Shown here piece by piece: positions 34,645 to 46,061 of a stretch of 64,000 nucleotides of DNA (positions are counted from its first letter, which is position 1; each line of letters opens with the position of its first letter). Both the position numbers and the translations under genes were made by a program. The stretch comes from Corylus avellana. Lineage: Eukaryota > Streptophyta > Magnoliopsida > Fagales > Betulaceae. The stretch is taken from NCBI RefSeq assembly GCF_901000735.1, contig NC_081542.1, forward strand, positions 25,435,093-25,499,092, given 5' to 3'. The notes under the pieces were generated by a model that did not search any database, had not been told where the DNA came from, and saw nothing but the letters and a program-made list of their open reading frames with translations.

Positions 34645-36140
34645 TAATAAGCGCCAAATGTTGCACATTCAAGCCCCTTAATTTGCATATGTTAATTCTT
34701 TAGCATTGTTATTTATTTGATTTTGTTTTGTTTTTGTGTTTTCAGGTTATAAATAAAGATACAATTAATTCCATTGATTTTGGGCTTAAAAGCACACTTT
34801 GAGATGATTAAGCTTAGCCAATCATAACAGATGACCTATATGTTGTGGTTAAGTTTAATCAAATAAAAGAAGGGATTAATTCAAAATTTCTCAAATTGGA
34901 GTCAAAATCGGATTGGATTTAAATTTGGCCATAACTTTCAGCTCAAATATCCGATTGAGATAATTCAAGCGGCACTGGAAAGCTAACTCAAATTTCTACA
35001 AATCATTATGAAATATCATTTTCCTAATTTGGAGCGCTGCATTGCCAAAATCACCCCGCAATATAGGAACGCAATTTTAGGCGAATCCTATTCCGATTTG
35101 GACTTAGGTTTTCTTTATCCTAATTGGACTTGGATTTAAATCTCTGAAATTTTTAGGATTACTAGGGCTTCTAGGACTTTTCTAAGCCCTATAAATAGGC
35201 CTCTAAGCATTGAGAAAAAACACACCACTTCCTAGAGCTAGAAATCAGAAAATTGTCTTTAGTGCTTAGAAGATCATGAACGGCTAAACCCCTTCGTGAG
35301 GTGTTGATGTAACCCTATCCAAATACAATGGTTTGATTGTATTTAATTTATAGATTTTCAATTTATGCATGTTGATTGTATAACTATGAGGATTGCTACA
35401 ATTGATTTCTGTTCTTCATATTAAATGCAATTGTTCTTAAATTCCAAAATCAATATTTGTGAAATTCTTCTCTTGTCTTAAAAAGTATTTTACTTTTATT
35501 GGTCTCAAATCATTCTTGTTTTATGTGATTATGAGAATGATAGTTATACAATGGGTTTAATTGACATATGATCAATAGGATTTGATAGGCCATGCCTAGG
35601 GAAGACGGATTGTACTACACCCTAGTTGAGTGTAATTTAGGTAGACAATCCATACCAACCGAAGATGGGTTACACTTATTCATTGATTATATGTATCCTG
35701 TTAAAGAATTTGATAATTTATACCTAGGGAAGATGGGTCGTACCGCATCTTAGTGGTTAGGTGGACGATCTGTGCCAATCGAAGATAGATTATACTTATT
35801 CTTTAATAAGGTAGTTTCTTGTTTATTTATAACATGCATAGAATGAATTTCTGGGATTAATTATAATTAACTATTGTTGTGCGGATAGAGGTGAAGTCAA
35901 TACCCTACACTCTCTCTCTTATTTTAAATCTCTTTTATGTCATGCACTTTAGATTTAAAGCAAATCAAATCAAATCTCCTTTTAATTAAGTTGATTTTAA
36001 TCCTTCGAATTTTGATAATAAAACCCCTGCAGTCCTTGAGGTTCGACACCCTCTCTATAGCAGTATCCTACAAAGATTCGTCCTATTGCGAGTGGTTATT
36101 TTTTATAATTGATATTTTTGGTCACAAAAATACCACATCA
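34645..36140 (+). mobile_element. Solo LTR, copy 2, inside the 5' LTR, with target duplication GCTAC
   Basis: It matches the solo LTR at 1878-3283 along its length. It begins TAATAAGCG (TG changed to TA) and ends CCACATCA. GCTAC flanks both ends (34640-34644 and 36141-36145), different from copy 1, so this was an independent insertion. At 1,496 bp it is about 90 bp longer, because the CCTAGGGAAGA...GAAGATGGGTTA segment near 35590-35680 is repeated near 35723-35800. TATA-like CTATAAATAGGCC lies near 35188. Confidence 0.92.
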
Positions 36141-36458
36141 GCTACTAAGGTAGAAGTCAAGCGGGTCGCTTGTCGTGTGCAGGGAAGAATCAAAGGTTTT
36201 GTAATTCTTCTTGTATTCCTTATTCTTCTTATAGTGGATTGATTTCCTAGGTTTGGCTACCCCGCGGAAGTTTTACATTTAGAGAGTTCTCTAAATGGTT
36301 TCCTCTTCGTAACCAAATATCTATGTTCTTGAATGTTTATTTCATGTCTATATTTGGTTGATTTTTAACTATTAGGTTAAATGTTATTCTGCATATTTTT
36401 TGTGAAACACCTAGACATTTGAATAGGTGTCATTTGGAGTCGTTTTTAGAATTTTCAA

Positions 36459-36470
36459 TTGGTATCAGAG
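36459..36470 (+). other. Primer-binding site (initiator Met tRNA)
   Basis: TTGGTATCAGAG lies one base after the LTR end at 36457. TGGTATCAGAG is complementary to the 3' end of plant initiator Met tRNA and is the usual primer site of copia elements. Confidence 0.9.
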
Positions 36471-36526
36471 AGGGTTCACTCTGTGAAGGAATTTTTTTCT
36501 GAGTGTGATCCAAGACTCCATATCAA

Positions 36527-36757
36527 ATGTCTCTTACTGTTGCTCCTAATTCTCTTCCCGTCTTTGACGGAACAAATTATACGATTTGAAAAATTCGTAT
36601 GAGAGCATACTTTAAAATCATTAATGTTTGGCATATTGTTGAATCTGTATGGACACGTCCAGACAAAGCAATAGCTGAATGGACAACAGAGGAAAAGAAT
36701 AATGCTACTGCGAATGACAAAGCTATAAATGTTATTTACATCTCACATTCTTCGTGA
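36527..36757 (+). pseudogene. Copia gag, N-terminal remnant
   Basis: The ATG at 36527 opens a frame with LPVFDGTNYTI and MRAYFKIINVWHIVES, the typical N-terminal gag pattern of copia elements (F-x-G-x-N-Y...W...M). A TGA stands where the conserved Trp of NYxxW is expected. The frame ends near 36757 and the sequence then jumps to integrase, so most of gag, protease and integrase has been deleted. The particle protein cannot be made. Confidence 0.8.
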
Positions 36758-36767
36758 TAGGTAGAAT

Positions 36768-38719
36768 TTGGGGAAGTTTGATGCAAAGAGTGACGAAGGA
36801 ATTTTTCTTGGATATTCCAATACAAGTCGAGCCAGTCGTGTGTATAACAAAAGGACCAAGTCAGTAATGGAATCAGTAAATGTTGTCATCGATGATGAAA
36901 CTACCAAGGATCATTTTGCAGAAGAACCTCATGATGAGGGGGAGCAACTTGATATGTCTGATAAAACTGATGAACCTCCTAGTCCGAATGCTTCAGCAGT
37001 CCGTACATCAATACCTTCAGCTGCAGAAGGCATGACTCCTTCACCAGTTCCAAACTTGGTCTCTCATGCACCATCCTCCAGAGTCAAACTTAATCACCCT
37101 AGAGAAAATTTGCTGGGAAATGTTAATGAAGGGTTACGACTGCGAAACAGGGTGGTAAATCAAGTCTCTTATTCTTGTTATCTTTCTCAGATTGAGCCAA
37201 AGAAGGTTAATGAGGCATTAGAAGATGAGAGTTGGGTTGCGGCTATGCATAATGAACTCAATTAGTTTGTTCGGAATGATGTATGGAATTTGGTTCCAAG
37301 ACCAAAAGATCATAATATCATTGGCACAAAATGGATATTCAAGAATAAATCTGATGAGCATGGTACAGTGGTAAGAAACAAGGCTCGATTGGTTGCTCAA
37401 GGATACACTCAAGTTGAAGGAGTGGATTTTGATGAGACGTTCGCACCGGTAGCCAGATTGGAATCTATCAAAATTTTGTTGAGCATCTCATGTCATCTCC
37501 AGATCAAGTTGTATCAAATGGACGTCAAGAGTGCTTTTCTTAATGGCATTCTTCAAGAAGAAGTATATGTAGCTCAGCCAAAAGGGTTTCAGGATACAAC
37601 TTATCCGGATCATGTTTACAAGCTGAAAAAGGCACTTTATGGATTGAAACAAGCCCCGAGAGCTTGGTATGAACATTTGACAACATATCTTCTTGAACAT
37701 GGGTTCATCCGAGGACAGGCTAACCGTACCTTGTTCATCCGTAGGAAAGGCAGTCAACTACTCATTGTCCAAATTTATGTAGATGACATTATTTTTGGCC
37801 CTATGGTCGACTCACAGGCTCATCAATTTTCTACAGAAATGAAGCAAGAGTTTGAAATGAGTATGATTGGTGAATTGACCTATTTTCTAGGCTTTCAAGT
37901 TCAACAATCCAACAAAGGTATCTTTATATCTCAACCAAAGTATGCCAAAGATCTTGTGAAGAGATTCAAGTTGGATGGAAAAAGTCATGCTCGCACACCC
38001 ATGAGTACGAGTATTAAGCTGAATGCAGATGTGGCTGGAAAATCCGTTGACCAAACCTTATACAGAAGCATGATAGGCTATCTACTTTACCTTACAGCTA
38101 GTCGACCAAATATATCTTTCAGTGTGGGTGTATGTGCTCGATTCCAAGCTAATCCAAAGGAATCTCATCTACTGCTGTTAAACGGATCCTCAGGTATGTA
38201 AATGGCACTATCAATTTTGGGATTTATTTTTCTACTAACACAAATCTTGAACTTGCAGGATATTCTGATGCTGGCTGGGCTGGTAATGCTGATGATCAAA
38301 AGAGTACATCAGGCGGATGTTTTTATGTGGGAACAAATTCGGTCGCCTGGATGAGTAAGAAACAAAACTCCATCTCTCTTTCTATTGCTGAGGCCGAATA
38401 TATAGCTGCTGGGAGCTGCTGCACACAACTCATCTAGATGAAGCAACTTCTTGCGAACTATGGATTTGCTCAAGGAAAAATGATTGTCTACTGTCACAAT
38501 ACTAGTGCCATCAGCATCTCAAAGAATCCAGTCCAACATTCACGCACGAAACACATTGACATTCGTCATCATTTCATCCGAGACTTGGTGGAGACCCAAG
38601 TGATATCTCTTGAATTTATGCCTACTGAACATCAATTAGCTGACCTCTTTACAAAACTCCTAGATGGATCTAGGTTTGAGTATCTCAGGAATGCTATTGG
38701 TGTATGCGATCTCTTCTGA
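36768..38719 (+). pseudogene. Copia pol remnant: integrase C-terminus, reverse transcriptase, RNase H
   Basis: 36768-37262 carries the integrase tail (KFDAKSDEGIFLGYS, KRTKSVMESVNVVID) and the linker to RT, ending in TAG. 37290-38201 is RT, with [57 protein letters not shown] and the active-site YVDD. A frameshift near 38190 separates this from RNase H (38260-38719: GYSDAGWAGNADDQKSTSGG, AEAEYIAA, HIDIRHHFIRD, then the stop). Another in-frame TAG lies at about 38436. Motif order is that of Ty1/copia. Once a replication enzyme, now broken in several places. Confidence 0.9.
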
Positions 38720-40502
38720 TCGTATACATAGAACATGCCTAGAAATTAAGCATATTGATATTTTTCTATAGTCGTTCTAGGGTATTTTTGTTTGTTTTGT
38801 TTTGAGATATTTTTTTCGTTTGTTTGTTTGATAGTCAATTTCTCATGTATTGGTTTCAAATGAATATTTTACAACTGAGTGGGGTCAATCAGTCTGCAAT
38901 TTACATCTAATGCTCCATATGTGTTATGATCTTCCTTGTTCTTTTGAAAACTGTTGAAGGAGTAAGAATCTGTGTTTCTCATGCTCAAGTAGTCCACTAT
39001 ATGCCCCCATTAAGTTTGTATTTTTTGCTGTGTTTGGGAATTAGGATCATACATTTTTGTTGGAAGATAGGTATGCCATTTCCATCCACTTGACCAACTA
39101 GTTAGTTGAACCTAGCTCCTAAAAATTCTGACTTTTTCTTCAAAAAAAAAAAAAAAAAAAGGAGCATAAAATATGCTCAAATGACTTCGTTTTGCTTCGA
39201 TATGTCCCTATAGAAAGAATCAGTGATCAAATCATTGCAGAAATAGATGGTTACTAAAGGACATGGTGAAAAGCAAATGCTTAGTCTCAGGGGGAGTGTA
39301 TCGGATGAGGGATTCTAGATCCTAACACTATAAGGTTTGACTGTGGGTTGAATCAGACTGTTTGTCTTTCATTTATTAAATGTCTGTCTTGATTTACCTA
39401 CACTGATGAAATCTTATTTAATGGGAGTATTTCACACACTACACCCTCACATGAGTTTTCTAATTATTGCCTACTTGACTGAATTCATAGAACAAGATGC
39501 GACAAGCATATGGTACACTTATGGTGTGAGTGTAATTTTTTGATCACTTCGGATTGTTAAGATATTCATAAGAACATGCATGGTTTATTGGATATTTATA
39601 CAAGCTGTGTTTTTTTTTTTAATAAAAAAAAAAAAGGATATTTCTTTCTTTATTTCTTTCGTTTTATTTTTTAATCGAGGATGTCTGGACACGCATATCG
39701 CGTTTGTTTTTTTTCTCAAAACCTGAAATTTTTCCTCATTTCCTTATTCTCTCTCTTGGCCGAAGGTTTTTTCTTTTTCTTTTTTTTTTCTTTTTCTTTT
39801 TTTTTTTTTGTGTCTTTCTCTGTGATTCCATCTCTTCCACTTAAAGGCTCAACACTTCAATCCTCCAAGGTATGTTTTCTTCCCTTCTCCTTTTCCGATT
39901 TGGTTTCAAATCGCAATATGTTATTGTTTGGGTTTCATATTGCGATTCCGAATTGCTTGCTTGCTGGATTCAAATTGTTCATTCTTTCTATCTCATATGG
40001 TTGTTGCAAAATACATAATCTATCATGTATTTGGGAATGGGTTCCTCATCTTGGCATGTGTTGTTCACGCATACATTTTTTCTGCATATCAAATGTTTGA
40101 TAAAATGCCCCAAAGACTCCGGTTTGCATTTGTGCTCGATTTCCTTAAATTACATAGCTCTATTCCATGTGTTTGGTCTTTAGATGTTGATTGGGATATC
40201 CCTAGGCAAGGTATGTTCAATATTCATGAGTTCTTGTCATCATGTTAGATTCAATATTTTTATGCCTATCACATGTTCGATAAAATGTATAATGAATATT
40301 GTTGCATCTATTTTCATTCTTTTTCATGTTGAAATAAGTTATGTTTGTTGTGCTAAACATTTATACTCTGTTTTTGGTGCATCAATCTCATTTGTGGGAT
40401 CACATTAGATCACATGTTTCATATCAAAAATTTTTTTTCAAAATAATTTCTTCCATGATTTGTGCTATTAGTTTGCCATTTACTTCCTTCTTGGAGGTGT
40501 GA
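38720..40502 (+). other. Long spacer between RNase H and the env-like ORF
   Basis: No conserved protein was seen. A polypurine-like run, CTCAGGGGGAGTG, is at about 39287-39299. There are poly-A near 39143, poly-A near 39628, and a T-rich tract near 39770-39810. An open frame at 39681-40100 is mostly a translation of T-rich tracts. The end of the spacer reads GTGTGAATGCAG directly before the env-like frame, a possible splice acceptor. Confidence 0.5.
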
Positions 40503-41507
40503 ATGCAGAAAATGGTGTATCCAATTTCGGAATCCACACCAAGGAGGAACCGCACTCGAGAAGAAAAATCAATCTTACAAGACAAGATTTTGAGACGCAA
40601 CATTGTGATTGAGCGTGGAGTGGAGCAAAATGATCTTCGAGTTGAACTGTTTCGGTTCATTCATGAAATATTCCAGGCCAATCAATGGACCCCTTTGTTC
40701 GTTCTTGTTAATGCATACACTTGATTAGTTCGGGAATTCTACTACAACATCGAAGACATTGACTTGGTTGGTCCCCCGTCATTCAAGACCAAGGTCTCCG
40801 GGAAAACTCTCAATGTCACTCCTGAGTTGATAAGTGAAGTTACTGGGATTCCTTTGACAAATTAGAAGCCGCTTCCATTTTTGGAGACCGAGTCACAACC
40901 AACTAAAACGGAAATCATGACAGTTCTTAATCCAAGTCGGGAGCTTGTATGGGACAAAGACAAGAACAAAATTCCGATTGGTTATGTACGGGCTCCAGAG
41001 AGGATGTTAACACAGATTGTGCTGCAGAATATTTGGCCAATATCTCGAAATAGTCATGTGACTATCGAACGAGCAATGATGATTTATGGCATCATTAACC
41101 GTGTTGAGTTTTGTATATGCACTCATATAGTGTTGACAATGATTGAGCTCCATGAAGATCATTCTATTGCCTTACCTTATGGCGGCCTCATCACAAACAT
41201 CTTGCATGCCACTTTGCCAAAAATTGCTGCAAAACATGTGGAATCTCCTAAAGGTTATTTTGGCAAAGCAACAGTGATGAAGTCAAATGCCCAACTTAGG
41301 CTTCACGCTCCAGCTGCCCATGCTCCGCCGATCGTCCAAGATCCTCCAGCTGCGTCCTCCTCGGGATCATCATATTTTTCAAGTCAGTTAAATACAATAA
41401 TTGACTTACTTCGAGCTCAAGGCCAAAGCATTGAAGCTATCAACACCCGTCTGACAACTTTGGAGGAAGATGTGAAGTCTATCAAGGACAGTTTTTGGCA
41501 AGAATAA
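40503..41507 (+). pseudogene. Env-like / extra ORF of the SIRE-type element, with two in-frame stops
   Basis: One frame from 40503 to 41507 carries two stops (TGA at 40722-40724, TAG at 40863-40865) and is otherwise continuous. The first third (REEKSILQDKILRRNIVIER, FIHEIFQANQWTP) and the middle (VREFYYNIEDID, TPELISEVTGIP) resemble the plant-specific domain found in the extra ORF of SIRE-type elements and in many unannotated plant transposon proteins. The C-terminal part is Ala/Pro-rich, then a probable coiled coil (NTRLTTLEEDVKSIKDSF). No signal peptide or clear membrane segment was seen, so env is only the traditional name. Confidence 0.75.
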
Positions 41508-41719
41508 TCTTTCCTCCTGTTTTTGCTTTGCTTTCCTTTTGGCAAGAATATTTTTTTTGGTTTCTTGTGGCTACTTATTTAAGATTTAATGGGTTGTTTT
41601 GATTAAACTCTAGAATTTCATTTTTTTGTGTGCCTCCTTTGTCCTTCCGAGACAAAAGGGGGGAGTGGATTTGATGTGTCATTTTCATGTACTACAATTA
41701 TTTTTGTCCCCGAATGGCC

Positions 41720-41731
41720 AAATGGGGAGTT
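41720..41731 (+). other. Polypurine tract of the SIRE-type element
   Basis: AAATGGGGAGTT directly precedes the start of the 3' LTR at 41732, the position of the plus-strand primer. A second purine run, AAAAGGGGGGAGTGGA, lies at about 41654-41669. Confidence 0.65.
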
Positions 41732-41781
41732 TATTAGTTTAGGTTTTAGCACATTCGGTTTGCATGTAAGTTGTTGAAAAT
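41732..41781 (+). mobile_element. Start of the 3' LTR, cut by a gap
   Basis: These 50 bp match 33948-33997 with three differences that I can see (TA for TG at the start, GGTTTTAGC for GGTTTTGGC). A 100-N gap follows and nothing more of the LTR or of UGT copy 2 appears after it. Confidence 0.85.
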
Positions 41782-41881
41782 NNNNNNNNNNNNNNNNNNN
41801 NNNNNNNNNNNNNNNNNNNNNNNNNNNNNNNNNNNNNNNNNNNNNNNNNNNNNNNNNNNNNNNNNNNNNNNNNNNNNNNNN
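41782..41881. other. Assembly gap (100 N)
   Basis: The left side is 50 bp into the 3' LTR. The right side is inverted repeat block E. The missing part should hold the rest of the LTR, the target duplication AAGCA and the end of UGT copy 2. Confidence 0.99.
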
Positions 41882-42590
41882 CTAAATTATTAGATTTTGT
41901 TGGATTTGTCGCCTTCCATGTTTATTTCATGTTTTCCATGCTACTTCTCATGCTGATTTGTTACCTTTGGTAATTGTTAAACTGGTACCTAGCTAGAATA
42001 TAACTCATTTACCCTACCAAAAAGAGGTGGAAACAATAAATCTATAAATGAAGAGGAAGTAGCTTCTTTAGGTACGCTCATTCAATTATTTAGCCAATAC
42101 TCTGCCCATTTAGTCTCATTTTTAACTTTCCATCATCTATTCTTTATTGACTTAAGAATTAGAGATGGTTCCACCAATACCCTTGGCGAGCCTTTCTGAC
42201 TTTTCAGTATTCTTTGTAAATCTCCTATGCCAAGCGTTTCGTGTGCAGCCATTGTTCTCACAGTTGGCACCTTTTTTCAAGGCTTTCGATGTGATCTCTA
42301 CTGTCTCCCTCTCTCAAAATAGGTGGTACCATAATTGGGCACCACCTTCAAGGTGGTAGGTTGCTAAGGGTAGCCTCTTGTCCTCATTGGTCCCATTAAA
42401 TTTGAAAAATTGCTCGGCCCTACGTATCCAACTCATCAGATCCTCGTTACCACAATATTGTGGGAAGTCCAGTATAGCCACCTTTAGAAATAAAGAAAAA
42501 ACAAATCCAAATAAAGAAAAATACAATTTTTTCAGCCCCTTATTTATTTCTTGCTCTATGAGTTTGTTTGGAATTGTGTTAGAGCATTCC
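41882..42590 (-). repeat. Repeat block E, copy 3 (inverted, partial)
   Basis: The minus strand matches 18940-19650: the CATGGAAGGTGACAAATCC region, then the tract from GGAACCAGTTTAAC to GAAGCTACTTCC, then the gag fragment. On the minus strand, 42480-42316 encodes YCGNEDLMSWIRRAEQFF and LPLATYHLEGGAQLWYHL. This copy has Gln and Cys where E1 has a TGA, so it is the best preserved of the three. Cut on its right (plus-strand left) by the gap at 41782. Confidence 0.72.
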
Positions 42591-43243
42591 TAACAGACTC
42601 ACCAAATTTTACTCACCAAAATAATCAAAAATACATTTTTATTTATTTTAACAACTCACTTTTTTAGAGCACACTTAACAGCCTCATTAGAACCATTTTT
42701 CACTACTATAACAAAAAAAAAAAAAAAAAAAGTAAGGTGAACAATACTAACCAAATTTAAAAATTGTCATTCATTCACCTATTGATTAAACAACTCATTT
42801 CTCTCTCTTCCTTTTTGCTTTTCGTTTCTCTCTCTTCCTTTAATAATTAAAAAACGAATAAACAAATCTTTGAAAAAGAATATTTAAATGGAATAGTGAA
42901 AGTGAATTGTTAAAATAGTGAGGCTACTGGGATGCTCTTAAAAAGTGAGTTGCTAAAATATAAAAAAAAAAAATGTACTTTTGGTTATTTTGGTGAGTAA
43001 AATTTAGTGAGGCTGCTAAGAATGCTCTTAGTAGCCTCACTAAATTTTAACAATCCACTTTCACTATTCCATTTAAATATTATTTTAAAAAAACTATATA
43101 TATAGACTTTTTCAAAGAATATCGAATGAGAGAAAAGTTATCTTATTTTTTATTCATTTTGGTGAGTGAATAGTACTCACTAAAGATAATGAGTATTGTT
43201 CACTCACATTTTATTTTGGGTTAAAATGGTGAGTGTTGAAATA
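42591..43243. mobile_element. Cluster of nested MITEs
   Basis: Repeated end motifs occur in both orientations: GAGCATTCCTAACAG near 42583, AGCACACTTAACAGCC near 42667, GGCTACTGGGATGCTC near 42922, and GGCTGCTAAGAATGCTCTTA near 43011-43031. The intervening TCACTAAATTTT/AAAATTTAGTGA arms pair. At least two elements of one family are nested or adjacent. Poly-A at 42712-42731. Element boundaries were not resolved, and no gene is present. Confidence 0.5.
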
Positions 43244-43255
43244 GCTCTGATACTA

Positions 43256-43536
43256 TGTTGAAAGAAAGATGATGTGAGAATAATAGTGAAAGCAATATAA
43301 AAAATAAACACAAAGAACTTATGAGTGGTTCGGTGTTAGACACCTACGTTCACCACTCGAAATACCCCTAAGGGTTACATTGTGCTCATTAATTTTTTTT
43401 TTGTCTACAATACATATTAAAGGTCCCTATTTATAGGGCAATGTCTAAATCCAAGTATAATAATCAAATCTCCTTGATTTGATGACATTCCCAATATTTG
43501 ATATTAGCATAATTATGGAATATACGGAAAATATTA
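43256..43536 (-). mobile_element. Copia-type LTR, minus strand, truncated by a gap
   Basis: On the plus strand it begins TGTTGAAAGAAAGATGATG. It is preceded immediately by GCTCTGATACTA (43244-43255), whose complement TAGTATCAGAGC matches a Met-tRNA primer-binding site. It contains GAGTGGTTCGGTGTTAGACA, a U5-like motif shared with the LTR at 20636. The element would run to the left on the minus strand, but that DNA is MITE sequence, so only the LTR is left. A gap cuts it at 43537. Confidence 0.6.
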
Positions 43537-43636
43537 NNNNNNNNNNNNNNNNNNNNNNNNNNNNNNNNNNNNNNNNNNNNNNNNNNNNNNNNNNNNNNNN
43601 NNNNNNNNNNNNNNNNNNNNNNNNNNNNNNNNNNNN
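43537..43636. other. Assembly gap (100 N)
   Basis: The right side begins exactly in block B (equivalent to about 25061 in block A). The UGT copy expected just before block B would lie in or left of this gap. Confidence 0.99.
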
Positions 43637-45084
43637 TGTTTTTCGACTCGGGTCTCTGATATGAGTTACAGTCACCTTGTAATGGGATGCCAGTATGTTG
43701 TGACAGTATATATAGCTAGTATGTTTATGATGCCTTGTAGCGGGGCTGCTTATATGTTATATATCACCTATAATATGGTTCCATCGTTCCGATACGATAA
43801 GATAACCTCAACCGTGTGAGTAGGAATGGAGCCAGCTTTGAGGTTGGGGGGACTAAGGACTAAAATCTTTTTGGGAAGGGACCAATTGGCAAAACATACC
43901 TTAATTTTTTTTTTTTTTTTTTTTGCAATTTTGGCAATCCACCCCCTCAAAGTTCCAAATTTTTGCAATTTGATCAATTGTATCCAAAACTTCCCCTATT
44001 GCCCCTAATCTTTTATTTTTTATGAAAAAAAAAAAAAAAAATTGGGGTGGGTCTTTGGCCATTTGGCCATTTTTACACCCCAAATTTTTATTTATTTTTT
44101 TTATATAAAAAATAAAAATTAGGGGCAATATGGGAACTTTGCGATAATATTGGTCGAATTGCAAAAAATTGAAACTTTTGAGTGGGTGGATTGCCAAAAT
44201 TGAAACTTTGGAAGTCGAATTGAAAATCGTTCCAAACTTTTAGGGGAATAAAATGTAATTTTCTCAAAAAAACGGTCATCTCCTATTCAACTAGGCAACT
44301 AAAAAAAAAAAAAAAAATGATAACTTCATTGAAGACCCTTGAACTTTCACTCGATTTGACGAAGCCCCCAAACTTCAAAATTTCTCAATTTAATTCTCTG
44401 AACTTTCAATTGCTCTCAATTTGAACCCCTCCGTCAAATTTAAGGTTTAGAAATACCAAAAAAGACCAAAATATCCTTGATTTTCCCTTTTTTTTTTAAT
44501 AAAAAAAGTTTTGGAATTAAGGGTAAAGTTGAAATTTTATAAAAAAAAAATCAGGGGTATAAACATCATGTGATGTTTAAAATCTGGCGGAGGAATCCAA
44601 ATTGATTGCAATTGAAAGTTCAAAGACTAAATTGAGAAATTTTGAAGTTTGGGAGGATTTGTCAAATCGAATAGAAGTTCAGGGGTTTTCAGTGAAGTTA
44701 CCTCAAAAATAAACTATATAGAAACTGTTTATAATCATAGATGACAGAAAATAAACATATAAAAAACTTTTTATAGAAACTAGCAACACTAAGACTTTAC
44801 AACAAAATAAACCTATAAAAAAACAAAATGACGAATAAAAGATAAAAATACTGAAATTAATTAGTGCATTTAAGAGGTAGGCACATAATTTATTAGTGTA
44901 GTAGTACAGAAATTTATTTGGAAATGTGAGAACTAGGCATGTCTTTTTTAGCCGATGTACTAATTAAAATGCAACACCTTTAATTCTTTTTAGCCGATGT
45001 ACTAATTAGACCCTATTAATTGTGCGTATTTTATTTTGCCATCAGTTTATATTATTAAGTATTTATGATGCCTCTATATATATA

Positions 45085-46061
45085 TAGGGGTGTAAACGAG
45101 CCGAGCTTGGGCTGTCCAGGCTCGGCTCATTTATTTTTGGGCCAGGCTCGAGCTCGAGNNNNNNNNNNNNNNNNNNNNNNNNNNNNNNNNNNNNNNNNNN
45201 NNNNNNNNNNNNNNNNNNNNNNNNNNNNNNNNNNNNNNNNNNNNNNNNNNNNNNNNNNNNNNNNNNNNNNNNNNNNNNNNNNNNNNNNNNNNNNNNNNNN
45301 NNNNNNNNNNNNNNNNNNNNNNNNNNNNNNNNNNNNNNNAGCTCGAGCTCGACTGTTTGTTTTTTTTTTTGTTTTTTGTTTTTGGTAATTTAAGTGTATT
45401 AGATTACAAAAATCATCCATACAGAATATTTTGCACCTTAAAATACTAAAAAACATTAACAAACATAACGGATTAATGTCAACCTTACAATTAAAACTAA
45501 CAAAATCAACTAAAATGCTAAAGAACATTAAACAAACATAACAAATTAATCCCAACATTACAATCATCCACACATAATCAACTAAAATGTTAAAGAACAT
45601 TAAACAAATATAACATATTAATCTCCATCTCACAATTCCATACATAATCAACTAAAATTTTTAAAAATAGTTATTAATGATAATATATATATTTCTTATA
45701 TGTTTTTATATTAATATATACATATATTATATATATAATATATATACACACATATGCATAAATAATTTTTTTTTTAAAAAAAAAACAAAGGTATATAATA
45801 TGTTTGTTATTATTGAGTAAATGAGTAATGTTGATTATATATTGTTATTTGTTACTTGATAAAAAATATACGAGCCGAGCCTAATAAGCGAGGCGAGCCT
45901 TATACGAGCCGAGCTCACGAGCTTAGTCGAGTCGAGCTGAGCTTGCTTCGTTTAATATTCGAGCCAGGATTTGTGTTCATGAAGCGCTTCATTTAATATT
46001 CGAGTCGAGCACGAGCCGAGCCCGAGCTTGCTCGCGAGACGCTTCGCTCACTTAACAGCCC

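Larger units (their letters stand above)
33948..36457 (+). mobile_element. 5' LTR of the SIRE-type element, split by a solo LTR
   Basis: It starts TGTTAGTTTAGGTTTTGGCA and ends GAATTTTCA directly before the primer-binding site. Without the inserted solo LTR and its duplicated 5 bp it would be about 1.0 kb. The first 50 bp match 41732-41781, the start of the 3' LTR. It contains the TCCGGAC repeat array at about 34036-34440. Confidence 0.85.
33948..41781 (+). mobile_element. SIRE/Maximus-type Ty1/copia retrotransposon, internally deleted
   Basis: Order: 5' LTR (33948-36457, interrupted by a solo LTR), primer-binding site, gag remnant, large deletion, end of integrase, RT, RNase H, long spacer, env-like ORF, polypurine tract, and the start of the 3' LTR, which runs into a gap at 41782. 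An extra ORF after RNase H plus a Met-tRNA primer site is the pattern of the SIRE/Maximus lineage of plants. The element inserted into UGT copy 2, and the five bases AAGCA before it (33943-33947) are the expected target duplication. The second copy of that duplication is hidden by the gap. Not capable of autonomous movement. Confidence 0.88.

Noticed and set aside
39681..40408. Overlapping open frames in the SIRE-type element before the env-like ORF
   Set aside because: They are largely translations of T-rich tracts, overlapping each other in different frames. The recognisable extra-ORF domain starts only at 40503.
42700..42712. CACTACTATAACAAAAA as a possible CACTA left terminus
   Set aside because: There are no subterminal repeats beside it, no matching right end, and it lies in a MITE cluster followed by a poly-A run.
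43244..43255. Primer-binding site of a full copia element to the left of 43244
   Set aside because: The motif and LTR edge are convincing, but the DNA to the left is MITE sequence with no gag or pol, so only an LTR remnant is claimed.
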